Shown here: in pieces, positions 23,141-34,000 of the stretch
How positions within the stretch are numbered: the first letter of the stretch is position 1
How the letters are laid out: each line of letters begins with the position of its first letter
Assembly: GCA_030267565.1 (NCBI GenBank)
Contig: BRXU01000021.1
Coordinates: forward strand, 421,501 to 485,500
Reading direction: 5' to 3'
Origin: Pleodorina starrii
Taxonomy: Eukaryota > Chlorophyta > Chlorophyceae > Chlamydomonadales > Volvocaceae
DNA: 64,000 nt
Program-made: the position numbers and the translations under genes
The notes under the pieces: model-generated
Told to the model about the DNA's origin: nothing
The model's input: the letters and a program-made list of their open reading frames with translations, nothing else
Databases searched by the model: none

Positions 23141-25326
23141 TCAACCAGACTCACAACGCCGGGAGGACGACGCCGCCGACGGCGCTCTGGAGGACCCACA
23201 ACAGCCGCCCCGACCCACATCAGCAGCGCTCGACGACGCCGACCCACATCAGCCGCAGCCGCCCCCGTCCGACCCACATCAGCCCCAGCAACAACACCCC
23301 CTCAGCACCAACCCTTACCTGCACTTGCTAGCGCAAGCGGGCGGCGCCGCCGCCGCAGCCGCCGGTTTCGGAGCCGGCCTGCCGGCCTACGTGGGCGGCC
23401 TGGCGGCCGCGGCGCAGGCGGCTCACGAGGTGCAGCAGGCGGCGGTCCGAAAGCGCGTGCAGCGGGACATTCGCCGCTTGCTGGGAGGCAACAAGGCCTA
23501 CCAGCATCACGTCAAGGGGCCGCCGGCGATATCGGCGGAGTCGCTAGCGACGCTGGCGCAGCCCAAGCAGCGGCCCGGCTCGCGGCCCGACGTGCAGGTT
23601 CGCCGCCGGGGTGGGGGTGGGGCCGGGGTTTAAAAGAAGATACCGCAGTGGAAACGGAGACGGCGTTAGCGGGGGTGGTAGGGGCGGGGTGGGGGGCTCG
23701 GGGGAGAGAGAACGGTAGGGCTGTTGTGTTGTTGTCGGTTGGGTTGTTGGCTGCAGGCCCCTAGTCGCAGATTCGGCAGGGGGTTTGGGCGGGGTTAGCG
23801 ACCGGGGAGCCGGGGGCAACCCGGGGAGTAGGAAAGAACGACGTTAGCGAGCGGACCCTGAACCCGGCAGTCCTTTCCGGAGGTACCCGGGTCCCGGGAA
23901 GAGGTTGGATGGGGTTTTGTGTTGTGAATTGTCGGTCGTAGGCTGGCTCGCGGCCCGACGCGCAGGTCCGCTGGGCTGGGGTGGGAGTAAAGTCAGACAT
24001 AAGAACCTCACGGCTGAGGAAGTGCGGTGCGGTGAAGGAAAAAAGTCACAACACCAACCCATCAGCAACACACACATACATGCACATTCACACACATATA
24101 AACGGGCACGTACACACGCATACACGCACGCATACACGCACATACACAACCCATGAACCCACACTCACGCACGCACACACGCATACTCCGCAGGTGGTTG
24201 CCAACATTCCCGACCCGGTGGAATGGGCCCGCTGGAAGACCGACCAGCTGGTCATCAGCCGTTTGGCGGAGGAGCGGAGGCAGGCGGAGGTGGCGGAGAA
24301 GAAGCAGAGACAGGACGAGCAGCTGGCGGCGTTCAGACAGCACAAGATGGAGGTGCGTGCGTGGGTGGGTGGGTGTGGGGGGGTTAAAAGAAAACGGCCC
24401 GGGACGAAGGAACGCAACGCAGTTACCTGGGATATTACCTAAGGATTATGGACGGGTGGGTGAGTGGGTGGGTGGGTGGGTGAGAGTTGATGAGGAAGAG
24501 GCGCAGCGAGGCGCGGTGGGAGGGCGGCGGCACAGGCGGCGACATGGGCGTGCGTGCCGCTCTCGCTCGCTCGCTGCATCGTGGTGGTGGTGGTGGTGGA
24601 GGAGGCGTGCTGTGCTGTGCTGTGCTGTGCTATGCTACAGCCGGTGCACAAAAATGGCAGCGCCTTTCTCGAACCTGCTCCAAGCCCGCCTCACGCACCA
24701 CCCTGTTTTGCATTCAATGCGCACTCTGCTAGCGCTCTCCCGCGTCCCTCCTTCCTCCCGCCCGCCACCCGCGCCCCCAAATCGTCCCCCACCCCCACCC
24801 CGCCAAAATCACTGCTTGCAAGCTAACCTCGCAGTTCTTTTGCAGATGGGAAAAGATCTTCTGATACGTTACCATCTACGGGCTCCGGCCCATACGTGGA
24901 TAAAACCCCCCGAAATCGCTGCCGCTTTCCTTACCTTTTCACCCCTCAACCCCTTTCCCACCGGTACACATCCCGATCCACCCCCATCGCCCCCCCCCAG
25001 TGACTCATTCTTATATAAAGGAGCATATCACTCCCTGACCCCCCCCCTCCTCCCTGACCCCCCCCCCCTCCGGCCTATACGTGGATACCCCCCATGGCCT
25101 ATACGTGGATAACCCCCCCTCCTGGCAGGTTAAGCTGGCCCAGGCGGACGCCAAGGCCCGCGCCGCCGCCGAGGAGGCCGCCTACCGAGCCAACATGTCG
25201 GCCTTCCTCAACCACAAGGGCGCACTGGAGCTGGAGGACTTCAAGGCGCGAAGGGAGGAGCAGCGCGAGCGGCTGGCGCTCAGTCGCAGCAGGCAGGCCA
25301 AGAGCCTGACGGCGCACCACTACTGA
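22617..25326 (+). CDS. Gln-rich protein with charged helical C-terminus, unknown function
   Basis: Three exons, 22617-23597, 24194-24352 and 25129-25326, all joined in phase 0 to 445 residues. The ATG at 22617 has a good algal context (agccaaATGGCC); in-frame ATGs at 22569 and 22503 are alternatives. The N-terminal two thirds is low-complexity: Gly and Ser/Arg runs, a Gln tract of pure CAA codons at about 23100-23140, repeated DPHQPQ-like units and poly-Ala. From about residue 270 the protein becomes ordered: VQQAAVRKRVQRDIRRLLGG, then IPDPVEWARWKTDQLVISRL, then long Glu/Arg/Lys/Ala-rich stretches predicted to be helix or coiled coil, ending KSLTAHHY. The conserved-looking C-terminus (PVEWARWKTDQL) is the best handle for a homology search. 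I do not recognise the family. Both introns carry dispersed modules. Confidence 0.75.
23631..23672 (+). repeat. dispersed module D (copy)
   Basis: taaaagaagataccgcagtg then gaaacggagacggcgttagcg, 33 bases after the donor of intron 23598-24193. Confidence 0.7.
24855..24908 (-). repeat. dispersed module A (copy)
   Basis: gatcttctgatacgttacca then tctacgggctccggcccatacgtggataaaacc, in the acceptor half of intron 24353-25128. Confidence 0.7.
25000..25118 (+). repeat. modules B and A beside a splice acceptor
   Basis: Module B (tgactcattcttatataaag then gagcatatcactccctgac) at 25000-25040 is followed by two tandem truncated module A ends (ggcctatacgtggata) at 25071-25118. The second lies 10 bases from the acceptor of the Gln-rich gene's last exon. 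Confidence 0.75.
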
Positions 25327-28028
25327 ATACTGACCCGGCCCCGCAGCGCCCCGGAGCGCGGAGCCGGGCGGGCGGGCGGGAGGGATGGAAGGGCGCGCAG
25401 GCGGGGGCTGGGCGGAGACTGGGCAGGCGAGGCTGAGCTGCTGCCCGCCCGGGCCCGGCCCGGCACAGCCTGTGGCACAACCCCGGGGGCCCGACTCGGG
25501 TTACTCAGGCCAGACGGGCAGGCGGACGGCCGGGGTGAAGGGCGGACAGGTGGGAGCGGTGGAGGCCGGCGCCCGGCGCTGAGCTGCTGCCCGCCGGGGC
25601 CCGGGGCCCGGGCCTGGCGCCGGTTAGGTCAGATGCTGGTCGAGATGCTCCGGAAGATGCTCCGGCAGGTTCAGGGCCCACCGGAGCACGGTTGCAGTGA
25701 CGTTGGCGTGGGGGCGTTGCGGGGCTCGCTGGATGGACGGCTGGGGCTTACGCCGTCGGCCTTCGGGCGGTTGAGGCTTGGCTGGGGCGTGTGTGTGTGT
25801 GTGTGTGTGTGTGTTGGGAGGGGGAGGAGGCTGACTGGCTGAGGGATAATGAAGATGAGCCCGCAGCGGTGGCGGCGAAGAACGGAGGCGAGGTGTGGGC
25901 GAAGCGACCTAGCAGTTCAGTTGAGGGTTTAAAAACGACACCGCAGCGAAGGGGCCAAGGGACGGAGGGGGTTTGGGGATTGGAGAGACAGTCCCGGGTG
26001 CAGCGGGGAAGAGCCGGGGGGGGGTTATCCACGTATAGGCCGGAGCCCATGAACGGTATCGAATCAGAAGAGCCCGGGGGGGGGGGGCCGGGGGAAGGCT
26101 TGAAGCCAGGGGGGGTGCGCGGGTCTAGCCTAGGGGGTACCTACCTTGTTTGTACATATGCAGCGTGTGCGGGGCCGCAATGCCGGTGATAATGAAGATG
26201 AGACCGCAGCGGTCGAAGAACGGAGGCCAAGGAGGTGTGGGCTCTAAGGAATCCAGCAGCGCCGGTATGCGGCCGGCTGGCTGGGTACCGGCCAGCCTAC
26301 TATAGAAATATTCTATCAGTACAGCACAGCAATGGATTCGGTATTGAAAGATGTGGTGTGAAGGTAGGTGCGCCGCTTACTGTAGTTCTATCTCTCGAAG
26401 TCTCGATGCTGCCCGCGTGATCCCCCGAGTGGGGGGCACGTGAACGATGTCGGGCGGTGTGTTGTGTGCTGTGTGGGCGCTGTGCGTGCGTTTGCGTGGG
26501 CATTGCCGCAGGATAGGGGGGCCACATGGACGGTGGCATTAAAGACGAGGCCGCAGCAAAGGAATGGAGGTGACGTTGGACTCGGGAGGGAGGGAGGGAG
26601 GTGCAGTGGATGGTGTTCCCGCGCGGGGGGCTCGCACCGAAAGGATACGCCAGCGGGCCAGCTGGCCGTGCGCTGAATCGCAGATCTCTTGACGGCGCAG
26701 GGCAGAAGGAAAGGGTCAAGAGTCAGGGTGCCCAGGTGCGGTATCTTCACCTGATGCACCAAGGGGCGATCGACCTCCCGGTTCCGTCCACGCGTAAACT
26801 TTGGGCCCCTAACTGCACCTTGTGTTGAGCGCTTGCACCGGCCCCAGTCTCCCCAGTCGCTGGAGCAACACCCTATCGGTATGTGTATCCATCTGCGCCT
26901 CTCCCAGCCGCCCGGGTTCGCTCGGGCGCTGTGGCCGGGATGGAGTATAGAGTACAGAGACACGTGCGATCGTACAACCAGCAAAGCCTGTGCCGGCGAA
27001 GTGCACATCGTTGCCAGGACGTGATCCGGGCGTGACAGGAATCGACGGGCAGCCGTACTACCCGAGCCGTACACCAAATACAGACACGCTGGGACGTCCG
27101 GTACTGGCCCGGTGCGAGATACCGCACCGGACGACAGACAGATAAGAGTCCGGGTATAGCGGGTTTTCTTTTCAGCGAGTCAAGGGACACGGTTATGGTC
27201 GCACAGACCCATGGGTCATCTAAGGGACCCACCAATGGCCCCTGGAGGTCAAACACACACAGGATACTGAATTGCGCCGACGTAACGCCATCCACCTCGC
27301 AATTCGTCAGCACGCGCCGATGCACGTTTGAAGCTTTCCTTGATCGGAAAGGAAGCGACAACTTAAATGTCGGCGGGCAAGTACGGTACACGGCAGCTCT
27401 GCGGGCCGCCGATAAGAGGGCGCGAGTACGGAGAAGTGCCATCGTCAATATATTTAATGGGGTGGAGATGCTTGGTGATGCTAGAGAGTTGGTGATGAGG
27501 CCGGGCAGGGTCAGGGGCCTGCACCGGCCTCACCGGCGCTCAGTCCTGGCGTTCGAAGGTACCCAGGAGACTATCGGGCGAAATCGGAGAACTCTGTACA
27601 CACCACCGAACGTTCCATGCTGCGGAGTTCCGCACATTCTCCATATGTCGAGCATCGCAACCTGCACGGCGGTGGCCGGTGGGGGCGTGTCGTACCAACA
27701 GGGTACCAACCGCGGAAGACAGTTCGGCGGCGAACAGCTCGAAATGCGCGCTCCAGGGGTCGCTACCATCCACGATGTTCCTTGAAGACTTTATGCTCAA
27801 ATAAAGAATTTAAACCTATTGCAGTCGGACGTCCTATGCGGCTTGCGGAAAAGCAGGTGGCCACTGGCCAGGCTAAATGAAACCCGCGGAAAAGCGCAAA
27901 AGCGAAAAGCCCTAGTCAAAACGGCTATACGTCATTTTGACGCACATTTCATCTCCCGCGTGCTTGCATTCAAAATAAGTTTTCAGCCTCTATGTACTTT
28001 CTTCAGAGTCTAGACATGATTACCAGGA
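25327..28028. other. intergenic region, no supported gene
   Basis: The first part is GC-rich 3' flank with (GT)n at about 25791-25813 and module A/D-like pieces at 25848-26070. From about 26.3 to 28.0 kb the DNA is microsatellite-free and of lower GC. Open frames of 190-196 codons exist there on both strands (27195-27785 plus, 26873-27448 minus), but neither has a recognisable motif. It probably contains the protease promoter. Confidence 0.4.
26031..26070 (+). repeat. dispersed module A (copy outside a known intron)
   Basis: ggggttatccacgtataggc then cggagcccatgaacggtatc, in the 3' flank of the Gln-rich gene. A module D-like element (accgcagcgaaggggcc) lies about 100 bases upstream. Confidence 0.7.
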
Positions 28029-31000
28029 ATGCACGCTCTTGAAAGGCCGCCCTTACATTCAATTGCGCGGCCCGCTTGCAGGCCGCAGGCCCGCACAGCG
28101 CGGTTGCAAAAGAACCTTGTCTGCAATTCAAACAAAAATTATCAGTCGGCACGAAGTTCCCGGGAAACGCCTCTGCTAAACCCCAGCAGCGACCATGGCG
28201 ATGCCGAGCCCGGCCCCAGCTTTCTCCGGACAGCCTGCCGCACGGCCCTGGCGTTTGTAGTTAGCGCAGCTGTAACCCTGTCTCCTGGTCCCGAGCCCGG
28301 TTGGGGCTGGCCGTATGTAGCACCTGCCGATGCGGCTGAAGCTTACAGTGTTGCGGCCTACGAGCGGGCCGTAGCTGGACGTCACGATGGCGGCAGCGAT
28401 GGCCCCAACCTGGCGTTGTTTACGGAGGACGCTCAAAAAGCAATGGGCAGGTGGGCTAACGGGGGTGGTGTTGAGGTGGTTAAAGAGTGGGGTGCGGGTG
28501 TGTGTATGGGGGCGGGGGTGGGGTTCTACGTTCTTGCACGCGCGGTAAGTCGACGGCAGTGTTTCCGTGATGGCTGGACGCGCACCGTACTGTACAACGC
28601 AGTACACTGCAGTACAGTGAGGAATCACCGCGTACCGCCGACGACGCTCCCGTGGTAGACGCTGGTATACCGTGGGCTGCGGCATGGGGCGGGGCAGTGC
28701 GGCGGCGGGGGGGCAGGGGCTGGGGTATTTCAAATCCAAACAAGACCCCCCGCAGCGACCGCAGCGACCCCCCGCAGCGACCCCCCGCAGCGGCCTATAC
28801 GTGGATATCCCGCAGCGACCCGCGGACCCGCGGACCGAGGCGACGGGGCCGACTGCAGGAGACGACTGCGGACTCCGTGTGTTTCGTGCTGCCCTGCCGC
28901 TGCGCTGGACCGACGGCGGATGGTCCATCGGGGTCGCCCCGCCCGAACCACCGGGGTCCATTCTCATTCTTTTCGCCCCACCCCGTCCACCGCCCTTCCC
29001 AACCCCGCCCCCCGACCCCTCTCCCCCCCGACCCGAACTCCCCACCCCCGCTCCCTCACCCACCCCCTCCTCCAACCCTCCGCCACCACCACCACCACCA
29101 CCCCACCTTCCCCCTCCGCCCCCCTCGTGTCCTGTGTGTCCTGATCAGGCTCCGAGAGTACGGCCGCTACGTGGAGTCAGTGTGTCCCGCCGAGGAGCTG
29201 TGCGGCCCCGCCTGTACGGAAAACCGGGAGGTTCTGGAGCGGGCATGGCAGGTGGTGGCTTCGGAGCACTACTCGGCCAGTGGGACGTTCTCGCAGACGG
29301 GGTGGGCGGATGCGCTGCTGCGGGAGCTCCAGGTGAGGGGGGGGTATCCACGTATAGGCCGGAGCCCGTGAACGGTAAAAAGTAACAGAAGAAGGCTGGG
29401 GGGGGGAGAGGGGGAGTGAGGGGTTGGGGTTTGGAGGGATGGGGGGTTGGAAGGGGGGGCGAATTTGCGTATGTGTTGTGAGAGTGGCGCGTGTGTGCGT
29501 GTGAGAGTGCGCTCGCTCTCGCTTGCATCTGCGAGTGTGGTTTGGTTCCGGAGCTGCTGATGCCCTCCGCGGCCCCGCGCTGTCTCCACGGGGCCTCCTC
29601 CGCGGACCTCAGGTCCTCACGTGCGCCTCGAGCCCCTTTCTTCCTACCCAACCCCCACCCACCCACCCAGCGACTGCCGGACTGTACTCCCACCCCTCAC
29701 CCCCCACCCCGCACCCCCATCCCCCGCATCCACACCGCCGCCTGAAACCTCCTCCCTCCCTTCCCTCCCTCCCCCCCTTCCCCCCTTCCACTCCCCTCCC
29801 CCCCCCAGTCCCGCGGCGGCCTGCTCCCCACCCAGTCCGACCTCCAGTCCGCTCTGACCTCCCTGATGGCCTCCCTGTACGACCCGTACACCCAGTTCCT
29901 GCCACCATCCGCATTCAGGAGGGCGCTCAGGAGGCCACTGCCCCGGGAACAGTCGTACCTGCGGGCACAGTACGTGGGTGGGTTTGGGTGGGGAGGTGGG
30001 GGGGCTGGGGGGGAGGAGGGGAAAAGGGGGGAAGGATGAGGGTTTGGGTGGGTTTGGGGGTGAGGGAGGGAGTGGGTGGGGAGGGAGGAAGGGTTGGGTG
30101 GGGTTGGGGGTGAGGAGGATAGAGGGGGAGGGTGTGGGGCGGGTGGGAGGGTTGGTCCTTCCTCCTCCTCCTCCTCCCCCCGTTCCCCCCATCCTCCTCC
30201 CACCCCTCCGGGACTTGAACTGCCTCCCCTCCCCTCCCCTCCCCTCCCCTCCCCTCCCCTCCCCTCCCCTCCCCTCCCCTCCCCTCCCCTCCCCTCCCCT
30301 CCCCTCCCCTCCCCTCCCCTCCCCTCCCCTCCCCTCCCCTCCCCTCCCCTCCCCTCCCCTCCCCTCCCCTCCCCTCCCCTCCCCTCCCCTCCCCTCCCCT
30401 CCCCTCCCCTCCCCTCCCCTCCTCTCCCCTCCCCTCCTCTCCCCTCCCCTCCCCTCCTCTCCCCTCCCCTCCCCTCCCCTCCTCTCCCCTCTTCTTGTTT
30501 CTGTCTTTGCAAATTCACTCTTCAAACTCCCCTCCCCGCCCCACCCCACCCACCAGCCTCAACACATACACCCAACCCAACCTAACGAACCCAACTGACA
30601 CGAACCAAACTGAGTAACTGACACGCACCAACCCCACCCATCCTTATCGTACCCCCCCCCCCCGAACCCCCCACAACATCCCCCCCCCCACCCAACCCCT
30701 CACACCCACCCCCCCCACCCACAGGTCTGGGCCTGGAGTTGGGTCCCGTTGTTCCTGGCGGTGGTGGTCGGGTGGTGCTGGCCCCGCTGGCTGGCTCCCC
30801 GGCTGAGGCAGCGGGCATATCCCGGGGGGACACACTCATCAGCATTGGTGAGGGGGGAGGGAGGGGGGGAAGGGGGGAGGGGTGGGTGGGAGGGTGGCGG
30901 GGGAGGGGGAGGGGGGAGGGGAGGGGGGAGGGAGGGCTCACGGGGAGCTTCCCAAAAGAGGTGAGGTTTTGGGTTCTAGGGTTCTGTGCTATCCTGATCC

Positions 31001-34000
31001 CCCCTTCAAGACAACGTCCGCAGGGCTTCTCGTTTCATTCTTGCAATTTCACTCTTGAACCCCCCTCCTTGTCTCATGTTATATAATGGAGCATATCACT
31101 CCCTGCCCCTCCCAAGACTTTTGTACTCTACCACCCTCCCGATCCCTCCCCCCCCCCCATAAGTGACTCATTGTTTTATAAAGGAGCATATCACTCCCTG
31201 GCCCCCCCTAAAACCCTAAAACCCAACAGACGGCACACCCGTGGCCCAGCTAGCCCCCGAGCAACTGGCCGCCCTCATGCGCGGCCCCGCGGGGTCCACA
31301 GCCACCCTGGAGTGGTCGCCGGCGCCCTCCGCCAACGCAGCCGCCGCCATCGCGGCCGCCGCAGCCGCCGCGACGGCGACGACGGCGGCGACGGCGGACG
31401 TGGCGGCGAGCCCCGGCGCCGGCGGCGCCGCCGCCGCCGCCGGCGGCGGCGGCGGCGGCAGCATTGTCGCCTCCTCCCCCTCCTCCTCTGCGGGCGCCTC
31501 CCTTGTATTCCCCCCGGGGGGGCGGCTCTTCCCCGGAGCTATGCGGGAGCCTTCGCACATTGTGATGGACGTCGAGAGGCGGGACCTGCCGCAGCCCGCC
31601 ATCAAGGTACGGCACCGTACGATTGGTACGTACGACACATGGGCGCCCCATTTCACGGCCGACCCAGCGACCATTTACCGACATGGAACTCTCCTAACCC
31701 TAACGCTTCACCCATCACCAGCATCAACACTTACTCCCGGCTACGCGACCCCCGCGTCCTTGGCCGGCCCCGACCGGCCCCCCCCCTTCATGTCGGTGAC
31801 GGGTGTGTTCTTATTAGCAGTTACGGAGGCTTATCGTCCGCAGCAGCCTGACCAACAACGTCCGCAATGCCTCATTGGCTTTATAAAGGAGCATATCACT
31901 CCCTGACCCCCCCCCCCCATTCTGGGAAGGATTCTTCTGACTCGTTACCGTTCACGGGCTCCGGCCTATACGTGCATAACCCCCCATATATCCCCCTCCC
32001 CATATACGCACGCATATACACACACGCGCGCGTGTAGGTGTCCAAGATCCCCATGGGCCCGCCCGGCTTCTACGTGACGTATGTACGACTGTTGTACTTT
32101 GGCTCCGAAACCACTGAGGGCCTGGAGGCGGCTCTGCGGCATCACGAGGGCTCACCGGGGAATCTGGGCTACGTCCTGGACCTGAGGAACAACCCGGGTG
32201 AGGAGACATGGAGGGGAGGAGGGAGGGGGGTTTGGGGGAGGGGAGGGAGGAGGGGTTTTGGGGGCAGGGGAGGGAGGAAGGGGGTGTAAAAAGAAGATAC
32301 CGCAGCGGAGGGACGGAGACGGCGTTAGCGAACGGACCCGGGAGGAGGGGGGGGGGCGGGAAGGGGCGGCGGGGCGGGCGGGCGTAGGAGGAGGAAGAGG
32401 GGGCGGAGGGGAGGGAGGATGTGCTCCACCCACCTACCCAACCCCACCTAGACCCACCCACCTACCCAGACCCAGCTCCAGATGTGTCCTTTCCCTACCC
32501 CCTCTGGACCCCCCCCGTCCCCGCCCCTGCCCCAGCCCCCCTCCCTCCGCTACGGTATCTCTTCTCTTTCCCACCTCGTCTCCCCTCTCCTCATCCCCTC
32601 CCTCCCCTCCCCTCCCCTCCTTCCCTCCCTCCCTCGGGGATTCGTGGGTCGTGTCATGTCGCAGGCGGGGTGTTCGAGGAAGCCATCGCCTCCGCCAGTT
32701 TGTTTCTGAAGAGAGGCAGCGTCATCGCGAAAACGATTCGGGGCCCGGAGGAGGTCGTGGATACGGTGTGGCAGGTGGGGTGGATGGAGTGTGTGGGTGT
32801 AATTGAGGGGGGAGGAAGGGAGGGAGGGTATCCGCGGATAGGGGTGTGTGAGTGTGGGGTGCGGATGGGGGGGAGGGTGTGGGGTTGCAGACGAGGCGGC
32901 CTTCTTCTGTTACTTTACCGTTCACGGGCTCCGGCCTACAACCCCCGTGGATAATCCCCCGGGAAGGGACGCAAGCGTGTGGTAAGGTATTGCCACCCCA
33001 CCCCAACCCCACACCCACCCCACACCCCCACCCCAACCCCCAACCCACCCCCAACCCACCCCCCCTCCCCAGGCCGGCGCTCTCCCCCCGGATGTGTTCC
33101 CCTCCCTGCCGGGTCGTCTGGCGGTGAAGCCCGCAGTGCTGCTAGCCAATCGGAGCACAGCAAGCGCGTCGGAGGTGCGGCCGGGGGGGAGGGATGGGTG
33201 TGTGGGCGGGGGGGGGGGGCGGGGAGACGGGGGGGGGGTTCAGGGAGTGATATGCTCCTTTATAAAATAATGAGTCACTGCGGGGGGGGGGGGTCCGTGG
33301 GGGTGCGTGTGCCCAGCGCCCCTCAACTTTCCATCCGTACCTTGCCGTACCGCACGTGTAGCGGTAGCGGCAGCGGAGCCCTGCTGGGTCGAGCGTCGCA
33401 CCCCACCCACCCACCCACCCACCCATCCACCCACCCCTCCCCTCCGCAGCTCGACTCCAGTACTGCAGTACTGCAGTACTGCACAGAACACAGTACTCCA
33501 TTCCGCGGGTGGCCCCGTGTCTATCTTCAGCTCCCCCTCCCCCCTCCCCGCAGGGCCTCTTGTTTCTTTGTTGCAAATTCACTCTTCAAACTCCCCCCTC
33601 CCCCTCCCCCTCAAAAGGAAGGATTCTTCTGATACGTTGCCGTTTACGGGCTCCGGTCTACACCTGGATAATAACTCCTCCCCCCCTCCCCTCCCCCTCT
33701 CTCCCCTCCCCCCTCCCCCTCCGCCGCAGGTGTTTGTTGGCGCTCTTCGGGACAACGGTCGGGCTCCGTTGGTGGGGGAGCGGACCTTTGGGAAGGGCCT
33801 GGTGCAGGTGGGGGGCGGTTGGGGGGATATGTGGGGAGGGTATGGGGAGGGGGAGGGGATGGAGGAGGTATGGGGATGCAGGTATTTGGGTTGGGGGAGG
33901 GGGGTTTGGGTTCGGGAGGGCGTTCTGGGGTTTTGGGGGAGGACGGCGTGGTTGGGTGGGTTGAGGTGGGGTGGGGCTGCGCGAGTGAATGAGTGTGAGT

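Noticed and set aside
27195..27785. 196-codon plus-strand frame
   Set aside because: Not repetitive, but without recognisable motif, opposed by a similar-sized minus frame partly overlapping it. Evidence is too weak to call a gene.
29644..30585. Long Pro-Leu-Ser / Gly-Glu-Gly-Arg frames on both strands
   Set aside because: Translations of the CCCCT array; the true coding part here is protease exon 3 only.
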